A DNA stretch of 32,717 nt from Acidobacteriota bacterium (GCA_016935015.1 JAFGRT010000034.1:1-32717), one strand, 5' to 3'; positions 1 through 7,552 are shown, counted from the stretch's first letter. Notes: generated by a model not told the origin, from the sequence alone. Translations and numbers: made by a program.

Positions 1-144
1 ACCGAAAAGGTTTTCACCCAGCCCCATCAGGGGTTTGAAAACATCATTGACCATCCCGCCGCCGATGCCCATGGGATTGAAGACTTCCGTCAGATTCCCC
101 AGCAACTTGGCCGGATTGAACATATCACCTAATCCTCCCAACAT
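1..144 (-). CDS. Partial Gly/Met-rich protein, paralog of the next gene (3' end outside window)
   Basis: The 48 codons present read from an ATG at 144 with a strong Shine-Dalgarno site (AGGAGGTG, 150-157 on the complement) and run off the left edge. The product starts MLGGLGDMFNPAKLLGNLTE and continues with a Gly-rich patch and GLGENLFG. It matches the N-terminus of the 163-residue product at 487-978 almost residue for residue, so the two are tandem paralogs in the same orientation. No function can be assigned from this N-terminal part. If the missing C-terminus resembles the neighbour's, it would be a second needle-like subunit. No T3SS gene other than this pair is visible, but the relevant neighbourhood lies off the left edge. 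Confidence 0.8.
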   Translation of the reverse strand, partial: MLGGLGDMFNPAKLLGNLTEVFNPMGIGGGMVNDVFKPLMGLGENLFG

Positions 145-486
145 TTTTCACCTCCTAAGGACATGTATTTCTTTTTTACACCCCAATTATCGGAGTGTCG
201 GATGGTTTGTTGCTAAAAAATATCCGGGCCGGCATTGCGCCGATTCCAGCCGTATTCGCCCCACCCGTCTTACACCAATAAAGGTCCATCCCGGCCGTGC
301 AAGGCAGGGGCTTCCTTGCTGCTGACGGCCGAATGCACAAATGCATCTTCGGCCAGCCAGCGCACACCCGAACAAGAATTGTCGGATCACATTGAAAAAA
401 GTGGGATATTTATGCCGGAAAGCGGTCCACACGAAAGCCCGGTGATGAAAAATGGAGCTCGGGGGGGGATACCCGGCCGAGAATCT
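145..486. other. Intergenic stretch between the tandem paralogs
   Basis: No ORF here has both a ribosome binding site and plausible composition; those present on either strand are short and Arg/Pro-rich. It holds the ribosome binding site of the left paralog (150-157), a 6-bp inverted repeat GCAAGG/CCTTGC at 299-304 and 314-319, and a weak terminator candidate at 448-481. It probably contains the left paralog's own promoter, but no convincing -35/-10 pair was found. Confidence 0.5.
448..481 (-). terminator. Weak intrinsic terminator candidate after the 163-aa gene
   Basis: Reading the minus strand just past the stop codon at 487, CTCGG pairs with CCGAG (complement of 477-481 and 458-462), helped by inner G-C pairs, and the stem is followed shortly by ATTTTT (448-453). 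The stem is short and the T tract is not immediately adjacent, so the call is tentative. An eight-G run (461-468) lies inside it. Confidence 0.3.
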
Positions 487-978
487 TCAGTGCAGGTTCC
501 GGATAATGGCCATGTTGATATCGTGGAGCATCTTCATCATCGTGGTCATCATCTGCATCGTTTGCTCATACTGGTTCATGGCCTTCTGGGCTTCCATGAA
601 GGACTCCGGATTGTTCTGATCCACATTGGCGAGGGCATTGTTCATGTTTGTGAACGACTCGTTCAGCCGGCCGCCCAGTTGTGTCAGCGTCTCACCGGGC
701 GAGTTCGGGGTTTGGCTGATGAGGCCCGGAAACGGCTGGAACGGAGCGGGCATCTGGGTGCCCGGCAGGCCGCCGAAACCGCCCAGCCCGGTCATCTGCG
801 GTCCGGGCATGAATTCGAGCAGTTTGTCGGCGAAGCCGAACAGGTTCTCGCCGAGCCCCATCAGAGGTTGAAAAACATTGTTGATCATTCCGCCGCCGAC
901 ACCCAGCGGATTCAGGGTTTCTGTCAGATTACCCAGCATCTTGGCGGGATTGAACATATCTCCTATTCCGCCTACCAT
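487..978 (-). CDS. Gly/Met-rich protein with a C-terminal segment resembling type III secretion needle subunits
   Basis: 163 residues; ATG at 978 with AGGAGGTG at 983-990. There is no signal peptide, Cys or Trp. Residues 1-95 are Gly/Pro/Met/Phe-rich and moderately hydrophobic. Residues 98-163 look like one or two amphipathic helices, with nine Met between 128 and 156. The C-terminal half carries AL, then NP, a Q-x6-Y spacing, and ends KMLHDINMAIIRNLH. This follows the pattern of SctF/PrgI/YscF needle proteins, whose C-terminus reads approximately KVFKDIDAAIIQNFR. The needle family is normally about 80 residues and lacks the long N-terminal part. Needle-like secretion subunit is therefore inference; a self-assembling helical surface protein is the alternative. 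A tandem paralog follows at 1-144, and the zinc-ribbon gene lies 87 bp upstream. Confidence 0.75.
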   Translation of the reverse strand: MVGGIGDMFNPAKMLGNLTETLNPLGVGGGMINNVFQPLMGLGENLFGFADKLLEFMPGPQMTGLGGFGGLPGTQMPAPFQPFPGLISQTPNSPGETLTQLGGRLNESFTNMNNALANVDQNNPESFMEAQKAMNQYEQTMQMMTTMMKMLHDINMAIIRNLH

Positions 979-1000
979 CGTGCACCTCCTAATAAATGAA

Positions 1001-1028
1001 AAAATACTGCCATATACACTTTTCGCAA
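1001..1028 (-). promoter_or_regulatory. Promoter candidate for the 163-aa gene
   Basis: On the complement, TTGCGA (1023-1028) and TATTTT (1001-1006) are separated by 16 bp, each 4 of 6 to sigma70 consensus. The surrounding 990-1040 is AT-rich, unlike most of the window. The predicted start near 994 would leave a short leader holding only the Shine-Dalgarno site. Confidence 0.4.
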
Positions 1029-1065
1029 ATAAAAAATTTTTGTTGCCTGGAATATGGAATCATTT

Positions 1066-2751
1066 TCAACGGCGGCTCCGATCAAACCGCCGAGTGGTGC
1101 GCCGCAGTCCCGGCGGCCACTGTCCGGTTTGCAACGGCCGCCAGGCGACACGGCCCTCCGGCCCGATGACTTTTTCCCCGGCCGCGCCTCCGTTCGACAA
1201 CGGTGCCGGCACGAAGACCAGCTCCAGCCGGTCCACCACCGTTCCTTGCCCCAGACCGCGCCGCAGCAGCATGGGATTTAAACGGCGCAGTTCCTGATCC
1301 GTCCCGAAACCAGGCAGAATGGCCGGGAAAAGGGTACGAACCAGATCAGGATGAACATCCGGCACGCATACATGATCCCGTTCCGGAACGTACCCGGCAA
1401 GGGACAGGTTGTCGAACACCGGTGACGGATCGATGCCGGAAAGCCAGCGCCCGAAGGCAAAGGCCCATTCGGCATACCCACGATAGTACCAGCAGTCGAA
1501 GGCCGGCACCCACCAGGCCACGGGGGACGGCGTCGTGCCGGTCGGCGCGGCAACCCCCGTTTGCGCCGCGGCCAGCAATGCCGCGAAATCATGAAAGAAC
1601 CGCCCCTCGTGGCCCAGCCGTCCCTCACAACGCCAGAAAGGAAGATAGACAGCCGACCGCCCGATCCGCTGTTCGTCAGGGGCAGGCAGGAGTGCATCCG
1701 CCACGACCCCGTAGCGGATGCGTTCGAGACCGGCCGACGACGGCCGCAGCAAGCGCAGGCACCGGCGGCAGACCAGGTATTCTGTTCTGCCGGCGGCCGG
1801 GACCTCCCCGCCGCATTCCGGACAGCGGGAGGGCAAGATCCGCAGCCGCTGGCGGCCGACAAATTCCGGGGCCAGACCGTGCCATTTGCCCTTCTGAACC
1901 CGTGTCACCTCGGCGGAATCGGGATAAGCCGCCACCGTCCCGAACTGACCGTCCAGGAGAATCCAGCGGGGAGCCGCCTCGATTTCCGCCAGCACATACA
2001 CATACGGACGATACACCGTCCAGTCACGGGCCTTCACCAGTACCGCCGTGTGATGCAACGGATCCAGTTCGCCCCGCAACAAGTCCCGGCGTCCGCGCCA
2101 GTTTTCCAGCAGGGCGGCGTCATCGCGCCGTAGTGGCTTCGGTTCAAGAAAAGAATACCGGGCCAGTAACTCGGGCCCCAACGGCTTCATGACCTGCCGG
2201 GACAATTTCAGACCACGGTCGCGGAAATCCCATGGTGGATGATAGGCCGGCGTGATCTCATCGTGGGTGAAAAACAGCGGCTGAAAGATCTTGCGAGCGG
2301 TGCGGGGCGTCCGCCCCAAGGCCAAGAAGCCCAGCACCAGAGAGCACAGATCGTATGGGGCGTAGACCGTGTGAAATTGGCGGATCCGGATGCCCGGCCG
2401 GATCCGGTTTTTGATCTCATGCAGTGCCGGGCCGGGGGCGAAACCCGAGAACAGGTCGACGGGGGCGTCCTCCCGGCGGCCGGACTCTTGGGGCAGGAAC
2501 TGTCGCTGCCGGGCCATGGCTTCGCTGGTGGCCAGGGTATCCGTCAAGATCTCCGGATCCGTGAGCTGGTTGGTCACCACCAAAAAATCACGCGTGCCGT
2601 CCCGTTTCGGCCACCACAGCAGGGAATCACAGAATCCGCAGCGCTGCAGGTCCTCCAGTAGATCCCAAACCCCGGCGCCGCCGCACTGCGGGCAGTTGAT
2701 CTCGATTTGCCATCCGGCGTCATGCATAGCGGAAAGTTCAGACCGGCCCAT
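1066..2751 (-). CDS. Large hypothetical protein with two zinc ribbons
   Basis: 561 residues; ATG at 2751 preceded by GGAAGGAGT (2757-2765). No signal peptide or membrane segment is seen. An N-terminal zinc ribbon has Cys20, Cys23, Cys38 and Cys41; a second, with a CPECGG knuckle, has Cys310, Cys313, Cys328 and Cys331. Between them are aromatic-rich stretches that look like two related beta-rich modules, and PFWRCEG follows the second ribbon near residue 370. Paired zinc ribbons of this sort occur in nucleic-acid and scaffold proteins, but no catalytic motif is visible and no family is recognised. It has its own sigma70-type promoter (2818-2846), back to back with that of the abl operon. Its product may act with the two Gly/Met-rich proteins encoded downstream on the same strand; this is inference from position only. 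Confidence 0.85.
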   Translation of the reverse strand: MGRSELSAMHDAGWQIEINCPQCGGAGVWDLLEDLQRCGFCDSLLWWPKRDGTRDFLVVTNQLTDPEILTDTLATSEAMARQRQFLPQESGRREDAPVDLFSGFAPGPALHEIKNRIRPGIRIRQFHTVYAPYDLCSLVLGFLALGRTPRTARKIFQPLFFTHDEITPAYHPPWDFRDRGLKLSRQVMKPLGPELLARYSFLEPKPLRRDDAALLENWRGRRDLLRGELDPLHHTAVLVKARDWTVYRPYVYVLAEIEAAPRWILLDGQFGTVAAYPDSAEVTRVQKGKWHGLAPEFVGRQRLRILPSRCPECGGEVPAAGRTEYLVCRRCLRLLRPSSAGLERIRYGVVADALLPAPDEQRIGRSAVYLPFWRCEGRLGHEGRFFHDFAALLAAAQTGVAAPTGTTPSPVAWWVPAFDCWYYRGYAEWAFAFGRWLSGIDPSPVFDNLSLAGYVPERDHVCVPDVHPDLVRTLFPAILPGFGTDQELRRLNPMLLRRGLGQGTVVDRLELVFVPAPLSNGGAAGEKVIGPEGRVAWRPLQTGQWPPGLRRTTRRFDRSRR

Positions 2752-2817
2752 GAATAACTCCTTCCACCCAAACCGTCACCCCGGGCGGCGACAGGAAATC
2801 CTTCGCGCCCGAAGTTC

Positions 2818-2846
2818 TTTATACCTCAAGAAGATAAGGCTGGCAA
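2818..2846 (-). promoter_or_regulatory. Sigma70-type promoter of the zinc-ribbon gene
   Basis: On the complement, TTGCCA (2841-2846), a 17-bp spacer and TATAAA (2818-2823). Both boxes are close to consensus and the spacing is optimal. The predicted start near 2811 gives a leader of about 60 nt. The -35 box lies only 10 bp from the -35 box of the opposite promoter. Confidence 0.7.
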
Positions 2847-2856
2847 GATCAATGAT

Positions 2857-2885
2857 TTGACAAAATTTACTGGATCTGTTATAAA
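2857..2885 (+). promoter_or_regulatory. Sigma70-type promoter of the ablA operon
   Basis: Perfect TTGACA (2857-2862), 17-bp spacer, TATAAA (2880-2885, 5 of 6). This is the best promoter in the window. Predicted start near 2892, leaving a leader of about 130 nt before ablA. An osmotic-stress operon would be expected to carry extra control; the leader hairpin at 2925-2939 and the shared spacer with the divergent promoter are the visible candidates. Confidence 0.75.
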
Positions 2886-2924
2886 TGATGGCAGATCTTT
2901 TATTTTTTTCCCGTGTCGACTACG

Positions 2925-2939
2925 TGATTGTAGCAATCA
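2925..2939 (+). other. Small hairpin in the ablA leader
   Basis: TGATTG (2925-2930) and CAATCA (2934-2939) form a perfect 6-bp inverted repeat around TAG. It may be an operator dyad or leader hairpin. A further short dyad (ATCGA/TCGAT) follows at about 2938-2957. No known riboswitch consensus is recognised. Confidence 0.35.
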
Positions 2940-3024
2940 TCGATCGGCCCCTCGATTCCGAAATCCGTAAAATTTATCTGCGGTATATTCGCGATTCCTA
3001 ACTGCGAGAAATTAGGAGCGTATC

Positions 3025-4329
3025 ATGACTATTTTCAATAAACGCCAACAGGAACTGGCGGAACAGATCGATTCAAAAATCGGAATATCCAAATGGAAGG
3101 ACTGGAAATGGCAGCTGAAACACGCCATTACCGGTCTGGAAACGGTAGAATCCAGTCTGGGCGTCAAATTTCCTGAACAACAGCGCGCCCGGTTCAAGGA
3201 GACCATCGACAAGTTCCCTATGCGGGTCACCCCATATTATCTTTCCCTGGTGGATCCCAACGATTACCAAAACGATCCCGTGTTCAAGCAATCCTTCCCC
3301 GATCCGGCGGAACTTCAGGTTTTTGCCCACGACATGCTGGATCCGCTGGCCGAGGACAAGGACAGTCCGGCACCCGGGATTACCCACCGCTACCCAGACC
3401 GCGTGCTCTTTCATATCAGCAATGTCTGTTCCATGTATTGCCGCCATTGCACCCGCAAGCGCAAGGTCGGGGATGTGGACTACATTCCAAAGAAGGAATC
3501 CATTGAGCAGGGTCTGGCCTACATTCGGGAAACGCCGCAGGTTCGGGATGTGCTCCTGTCGGGCGGCGATCCCTTCATGCTGTCCGATGAATATCTGGAC
3601 TGGATTTTGTGGGAATTGCGACAGATTCCCCACGTAGAGATCATCCGCATCGGCACCCGGATGCCGGTGGTACTCCCCTACCGCATCACCGACGAACTCA
3701 TCGCCGTACTCAAGAATTATCAGCCCGTCTGGATCAACACCCATTTCAATCACCCCCGCGAGATCACCACGTCCTGTCGCGAGGCCCTGGCCAAATTGGC
3801 CGACGCCGGATTTCCCCTGGGTAACCAGTCGGTTCTCCTGGCCGGCATCAACGACTGCCCCCGCATCATGAAACGACTGGTGCAAATGCTGCTGATGAAT
3901 CGCGTCCGACCTTACTACCTGTACCAGTGTGATCTGGCCGAGGGGCTGTCCCATTTCCGCACGCCGGTGAGCAAGGGGATCGAGATCATGGAAAGCCTCA
4001 TCGGCCATACCACCGGCATGGCCGTGCCGACCTACGTCATCGATGCGCCGGAAGGCGGCGGCAAGATTCCCATCATGCCCAATTACCTGATCTCCTGGTC
4101 CACGCACAAGGTCGTCCTGCGGAACTATGAAGGCGTCATTACCACTTACAAGGAGCCGGATTCTTACGAGCCGGTCTTCTGCGACCGCAACTGCGAAAAG
4201 TGTGTCCTCAATCTGAAACTCGAGGGCGCTACGGAATACCCGGCGGTGGGGATCGAGAAACTGCTGTCCGATTACGACGACACGGTGGCCCTGGTGCCAA
4301 CGGACACGGAACGGTACACCCGTCGCTGA
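3025..4329 (+). CDS. ablA: Lysine 2,3-aminomutase (radical SAM, PLP)
   Basis: 434 residues; ATG at 3025 after TTAGGAG. Predicted to convert L-alpha-lysine to L-beta-lysine in the cytoplasm. The radical SAM cluster motif is Cys135-x3-Cys139-x2-Cys142, followed by LLSGGDPF (177-184). The PLP lysine is Lys347 in the APEGGGK motif. Asp303 (QCD) and Asp340 (VID) occupy the positions of the lysine-binding Asp293 and Asp330 of the Clostridium enzyme at a constant +10 offset, which favours lysine over glutamate as substrate. Cys251, Cys386, Cys390 and Cys393 match the expected C-terminal zinc site. It is the first gene of an operon with a sodium symporter and AblB, pointing to N-epsilon-acetyl-beta-lysine osmolyte synthesis rather than lysine fermentation. 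The symbol kamA is also used. Confidence 0.95.
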   Translation: MTIFNKRQQELAEQIDSKIGISKWKDWKWQLKHAITGLETVESSLGVKFPEQQRARFKETIDKFPMRVTPYYLSLVDPNDYQNDPVFKQSFPDPAELQVFAHDMLDPLAEDKDSPAPGITHRYPDRVLFHISNVCSMYCRHCTRKRKVGDVDYIPKKESIEQGLAYIRETPQVRDVLLSGGDPFMLSDEYLDWILWELRQIPHVEIIRIGTRMPVVLPYRITDELIAVLKNYQPVWINTHFNHPREITTSCREALAKLADAGFPLGNQSVLLAGINDCPRIMKRLVQMLLMNRVRPYYLYQCDLAEGLSHFRTPVSKGIEIMESLIGHTTGMAVPTYVIDAPEGGGKIPIMPNYLISWSTHKVVLRNYEGVITTYKEPDSYEPVFCDRNCEKCVLNLKLEGATEYPAVGIEKLLSDYDDTVALVPTDTERYTRR

Positions 4330-4331
4330 CC

Positions 4332-4349
4332 ACCGGCCGGGTGGCCGGT
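4332..4349 (+). other. Hairpin just after the ablA stop codon
   Basis: ACCGGCC (4332-4338) and GGCCGGT (4343-4349) form a perfect 7-bp stem with a GGGT loop, two bases after the stop codon. There is no T tract, so it is more likely an mRNA-stability or differential-expression hairpin in the 105-bp ablA-symporter gap than a terminator. Confidence 0.4.
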
Positions 4350-4434
4350 AACGGTCCCTTGACGGCAAAGCAAGCCGCACGGGCCGCCGCGGTTCCCCCG
4401 GACATTCATCAATCCGTCAACCATCGTACAGGTC

Positions 4435-6000
4435 ATGCACTTTTTCGATTATATTCTGTTCGGTCTCTACATGCTGGTGGTGCTGGGGATCGGTTTCTAT
4501 TTTTTCAAGCGCAACAAGGATGCCGTGGATTATTACGTCGGCGGCCGCTCGGTGGGAGCGACCCACGTCGGTCTGTCCATCGTGGCCACGGACGTGGGCG
4601 GCGGATTCTCCATCGGTCTGGGTGGACTGGGCTATCTCATCGGCCTGTCGGGCAGCTGGCTGCTGTTCACCGGCCTGCTGGGCGCCTGGCTGTCGGCGGT
4701 CTGGATCATCCCCCGGATCAAGGCACTGGACGCCCGTCACAACATGTTGACCTACCCTGACTTTTTGCGTCTGAAATACAACCACCACGTCGCCCTGGTG
4801 GCGGCCCTGATCTCGGGCATCGGCTATCTGGGCTTCACCGGGGCCCAGGTCCTGGCCGGCGCCAAGCTCATGTCGGCCACGGTGGTCGTGGACGCCCCGT
4901 TCGACATGTCCCCCCTGGCCTTCTCTCTCTATGTCATCGGCGCCATCATCATCGGCTACACGGTGCTGGGCGGACTGAAAGCCGTCATCTACACCGACAC
5001 CGTCCAGTGGATTATTCTCCTGTCGGGCCTGATCTTTCTGGGCATTCCTTTTGCAATGTACCGGATCGGGGGGTGGTCCGTCCTGCGTAACCACCTGCCC
5101 GATAGCCATTTCAGCCTGATGAACATCACGCCGGTCATGTTCGTCAACTGGCTGGTGACCATCGTCCCCATCTGGCTGGTGGGCATGACGTTGTACCAGC
5201 GGATGTATGCCTGCCGCGACGTCCGGGAAGCACGTCGGGCCTGGTACATCGCCGGTTTTTTCGAGTACCCTGTCATGGCTTTTATCGGCGTGTTTCTCGG
5301 TGTATGCGGCCGGGCCTATTTCAGCATCAACACCATTAAAATCAAGGTCGGCCACATGCTGTCGGGGTACTTCGGCTCCGCCTGGATACCGACGGTGGAC
5401 GCCGAAGCGGCGGTCCCGCTGCTCATCAAGCTGGTCCTGCCGGTGGGTGCCACCGGCATCGTGGTGGCCGCCTATTTTTCGGCCATCATGTCCACAGCCG
5501 ACAGCTGCCTGATGGCTTCATCCGGCAATTTTGTCAACGATCTATTGCAACGCCTCATCAAGCGGGATCTTTCCGACAAGGCCACCATCCGTATCTCCCA
5601 GCTGGCCACCCTGGTCATCGGCCTGGCCGCCGTGGTCCTGGCCGGCTCCTTCCGGACGGTGCTGGACGGAATCCTCTATGCGTACGCCTTCATGGTGGCC
5701 GGCCTGTTCGTACCCACCCTGGGGGCATATTTCTGGCCGGGCCGCTCGCCGGCCGGCGCCCGCATGGGCATGCTGGCCGGGGGCAGCCTGACGCTGCTGC
5801 TCATCTTCTGGGGTCTGCCGCTCCGCTTTGGCCTGGACCCGGCCTTTTTCGGTATTATCGCTTCCCTCATCGGCTTCGTGCTGGGTTCGCGCCTTTTTCC
5901 GGCCCGCGTCACCAGCGCCGCGCCGGTGACCGACGGTCGGACCCCGGCCCATTCCCCCGCCGCTGACCGGCAAGGCACCGATTCGAACCGGCTGCGGTGA
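4435..6000 (+). CDS. Sodium:solute symporter (SSS family)
   Basis: 521 residues; ATG at 4435 with a weak site (CAGGTC). Inner-membrane protein with about 13 hydrophobic segments. The N-terminal [10 protein letters not shown] followed by a Gly-rich helix is typical of SSS transporters. [14 protein letters not shown], near residues 348-361, is the segment that contributes the second sodium site in this LeuT-fold family. The C-terminus is a short hydrophilic Arg/Pro-rich tail. The substrate cannot be read from sequence. Its place between ablA and ablB suggests uptake of lysine, of beta-lysine or its acetyl derivative, or of another compatible solute such as betaine or proline. The ablA-ablB pair is usually described without a transporter between its genes. 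Confidence 0.92.
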   Translation: MHFFDYILFGLYMLVVLGIGFYFFKRNKDAVDYYVGGRSVGATHVGLSIVATDVGGGFSIGLGGLGYLIGLSGSWLLFTGLLGAWLSAVWIIPRIKALDARHNMLTYPDFLRLKYNHHVALVAALISGIGYLGFTGAQVLAGAKLMSATVVVDAPFDMSPLAFSLYVIGAIIIGYTVLGGLKAVIYTDTVQWIILLSGLIFLGIPFAMYRIGGWSVLRNHLPDSHFSLMNITPVMFVNWLVTIVPIWLVGMTLYQRMYACRDVREARRAWYIAGFFEYPVMAFIGVFLGVCGRAYFSINTIKIKVGHMLSGYFGSAWIPTVDAEAAVPLLIKLVLPVGATGIVVAAYFSAIMSTADSCLMASSGNFVNDLLQRLIKRDLSDKATIRISQLATLVIGLAAVVLAGSFRTVLDGILYAYAFMVAGLFVPTLGAYFWPGRSPAGARMGMLAGGSLTLLLIFWGLPLRFGLDPAFFGIIASLIGFVLGSRLFPARVTSAAPVTDGRTPAHSPAADRQGTDSNRLR

Positions 6001-6018
6001 AGGCGCCCGCGGTTTTTT
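5992..6018 (+). terminator. Terminator- or attenuator-like hairpin before ablB
   Basis: CTGCGG (5992-5997) pairs with CCGCGG (6007-6012), one G-U pair, and is followed at once by six T (6013-6018). The symporter stop codon lies in the loop, and the ablB ribosome site AAGGAG begins 4 nt after the T run. It could be a partial terminator that lowers ablB expression or couples it to translation of the symporter stop. Confidence 0.45.
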
Positions 6019-6036
6019 GTTAAGGAGAAATCATTT

Positions 6037-6888
6037 ATGTCTGACATCATTGAAACTTTCGGTCGCAGCCGGATTCAGCACGGCGACTACAACGACCGCA
6101 TCTACCTGATGAAACTGCACGCCGACGATGTTCCCGGCATCGTGCCGGATCTGATCGGCCTGGCCCGGGAAAAGGGTTATTCCAAGATATTCGCCAAGAT
6201 TCCGGCATCGGCCCGGGCGGTCTTTCTGGAACATGATTTCCGCGAAGAAGCGTCCATTCCCCGTTTCTACAAGGGTCAGGAGGATGCCTGCTTCATGGGC
6301 CGTTTTCTCTCGGAGGAGCGTTCCCGAGAAAGCCGGCCGGAACTGGTGCAGAAGGTGCTCGAAACCGCCCGGCAGAAGGAGGTCCTCACCGAGATCGCAT
6401 CGCCAGGGAACGATTTTCGCATGCGCGAAGCCACAGAAAACGACCTGAGGGGAATGGCTGCTGTCTTCCGGGAAGTCTTCCCCACGTATCCCTTTCCCAT
6501 TCACGACCCGGAATATCTGCGCCGGACCATGGCCAGTCATATCCGTTATTTCGTCGTGGAGCGGGGCGGGGAGATCATCGCCGTTTCGTCGGCCGAGACG
6601 GATCCGGACAATCTGAACGTCGAGATGACGGATTTCGCCACCCTGCCCCATTACCGGGGTCACGGACTGGCGCTGCATCTGCTGGCCCTGATGGAGGAAG
6701 AGATGCACCGCGAGGGCTTCATCACCGCCTACACCATCGCCCGGTCCTACTCTTACGGAATGAACATCACCTTCACCAAGCTGGGCTATGAATACAGCGG
6801 CACCCTGACCCACAACACCAACATCTCCGGCGCCCTGGAAAGCATGAACATCTGGTACAAGCCGCTGGCCGAATATGGCCATCGCTAG
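6037..6888 (+). CDS. ablB: Beta-lysine N6-acetyltransferase
   Basis: 283 residues; ATG at 6037, AAGGAG at 6022-6027. It acetylates the epsilon-amino group of beta-lysine from acetyl-CoA, yielding the osmolyte N-epsilon-acetyl-beta-lysine. The N-terminal about 120 residues (GDYNDRIYLMKL near 16-27, then KIFAK-type strands) are characteristic of AblB. The C-terminal half is a GNAT domain whose acetyl-CoA motif A is ATLPHYRGHGLALHLL (201-216), with Arg207-x-x-Gly210. The C-terminus NIWYKPL is typical of the family. Length and gene context with ablA agree with AblB in methanogens and bacteria (YodP in Bacillus). No good terminator follows; the region after it holds a 13-nt TGCCGG/CCGGCA dyad at 6940-6952 and a nine-G run (6967-6975). 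Confidence 0.93.
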   Translation: MSDIIETFGRSRIQHGDYNDRIYLMKLHADDVPGIVPDLIGLAREKGYSKIFAKIPASARAVFLEHDFREEASIPRFYKGQEDACFMGRFLSEERSRESRPELVQKVLETARQKEVLTEIASPGNDFRMREATENDLRGMAAVFREVFPTYPFPIHDPEYLRRTMASHIRYFVVERGGEIIAVSSAETDPDNLNVEMTDFATLPHYRGHGLALHLLALMEEEMHREGFITAYTIARSYSYGMNITFTKLGYEYSGTLTHNTNISGALESMNIWYKPLAEYGHR

Positions 6889-7024
6889 CCTCTGAACACC
6901 AATGATAAATGATTGAAAAGAAACATATTCACCGTCGGATGCCGGGCCGGCACTCCGGAGACGAGTGGGGGGGGGAGGGTATCGGGGAGGGATAAATTCG
7001 GAACTTCCTGATGGGAAGGATACG

Positions 7025-7049
7025 ACGAAATTTTCGTGCTGACGTCAGC
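7025..7049. repeat. Two abutting palindromes
   Basis: ACGAAA/TTTCGT around a central T (7025-7037) is directly followed by the perfect 12-bp palindrome GCTGACGTCAGC (7038-7049). They lie between the convergent ablB and microprotein genes and could be a bidirectional terminator or a protein-binding site. There is no long T tract. Confidence 0.45.
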
Positions 7050-7068
7050 CGGGGTTCGACCAACCAGA

Positions 7069-7143
7069 TCAGGAATAAACAAAAAACAGGAACATCAGCA
7101 CCATTACCAGTACAAACAGCAGCCACACACTGCAATCCGTCAT
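7069..7143 (-). CDS. Single-span membrane microprotein (24 aa)
   Basis: ATG at 7143, TGA at 7069-7071, with AGAGGAG (complement of 7154-7160) about 10 nt upstream. The peptide begins MTDCSVW and then runs into about 17 almost uninterrupted Leu, Val, Met and Phe residues, ending FFVYS. An isolated ORF of this size with a strong ribosome site and a membrane-length hydrophobic core is likely real. The one acidic and one Cys residue precede the helix, so N-terminus in the cytoplasm is plausible. Known small membrane proteins of this size often tune a transporter or sensor. The nearest genes are the convergent abl operon and, further away, a murein endopeptidase; any partner is unknown. Confidence 0.6.
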   Translation of the reverse strand: MTDCSVWLLFVLVMVLMFLFFVYS

Positions 7144-7355
7144 GATGAGTCAACTCCTCTGCGCATCATCGCACCCGGTATGTTCCAGGTTTGATCCGCC
7201 CGTCGGTGATCGCCATTCCACGCGACCGACGAGCCTTCACATCTTTTGACAACCAGAACACCGGCAAGTTCCCGAAAAACACACGGCACCTGATGATTCT
7301 TTATAAAAGAAACGTACTCCCGTCGACGAAAGTTCCTTTTTTTGCGTTTCCAAAC

Positions 7356-7371
7356 GAATGAAAGTTCATTC
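7356..7371. repeat. 16-bp inverted repeat, possible operator
   Basis: GAATGAA and TTCATTC flank a central AG. It is more AT-rich than its surroundings and has the size of a dimeric regulator site. It lies about 210 bp upstream of the microprotein start on that gene's strand. Confidence 0.3.
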
Positions 7372-7517
7372 ATCCTTCATCGAGAAATTGTCCTGTCGTG
7401 GTAAGAATGCAAGGGGAGTGCCAATATTGCAAGCATGACTTCGGGCGAAAGGGCTCTGACAAACAATTGCTTTAGAGGATGTTGCCGCCATGAACGGTGT
7501 CGGGCAACAGGACCGGT

Positions 7518-7552
7518 GTCCGCTGACGAACGGTGGGTGTTCGAAAGCGGAC
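7518..7552 (+). other. Long hairpin with symmetric internal loop
   Basis: GTCCGCT (7518-7524) pairs with AGCGGAC (7546-7552). A GA/AA two-by-two internal loop follows, then CGAAC (7527-7531) pairs with GTTCG (7539-7543), closing a GGTGGGT loop. Twelve base pairs with a purine-rich symmetric internal loop are unlikely by chance and resemble structured RNA. Hairpins at 7481-7508, 7575-7609 and 7630-7648 sit on either side. No known RNA family is recognised. Confidence 0.45.

Noticed and set aside
1203-2192. 329-codon plus-strand frame inside the zinc-ribbon gene
   Set aside because: Arg/Pro-rich shadow; the minus frame shows two conserved zinc ribbons and a promoter with ribosome site.
3073-4380. 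435-codon open frame antisense to ablA
   Set aside because: Complete overlap with a clear radical SAM enzyme; the antisense product has no recognisable motif and arises from GC-rich codon use.
5964-5999. tRNA T-arm-like sequence on the minus strand (GGTTCGAATC)
   Set aside because: No matching acceptor, D or anticodon arm lies upstream, and the stretch is inside the symporter coding sequence.
6967-6975. Nine-G tract as a phase-variation switch
   Set aside because: It lies between convergent genes and not in a promoter or coding frame; more likely a neutral or error-prone homopolymer.
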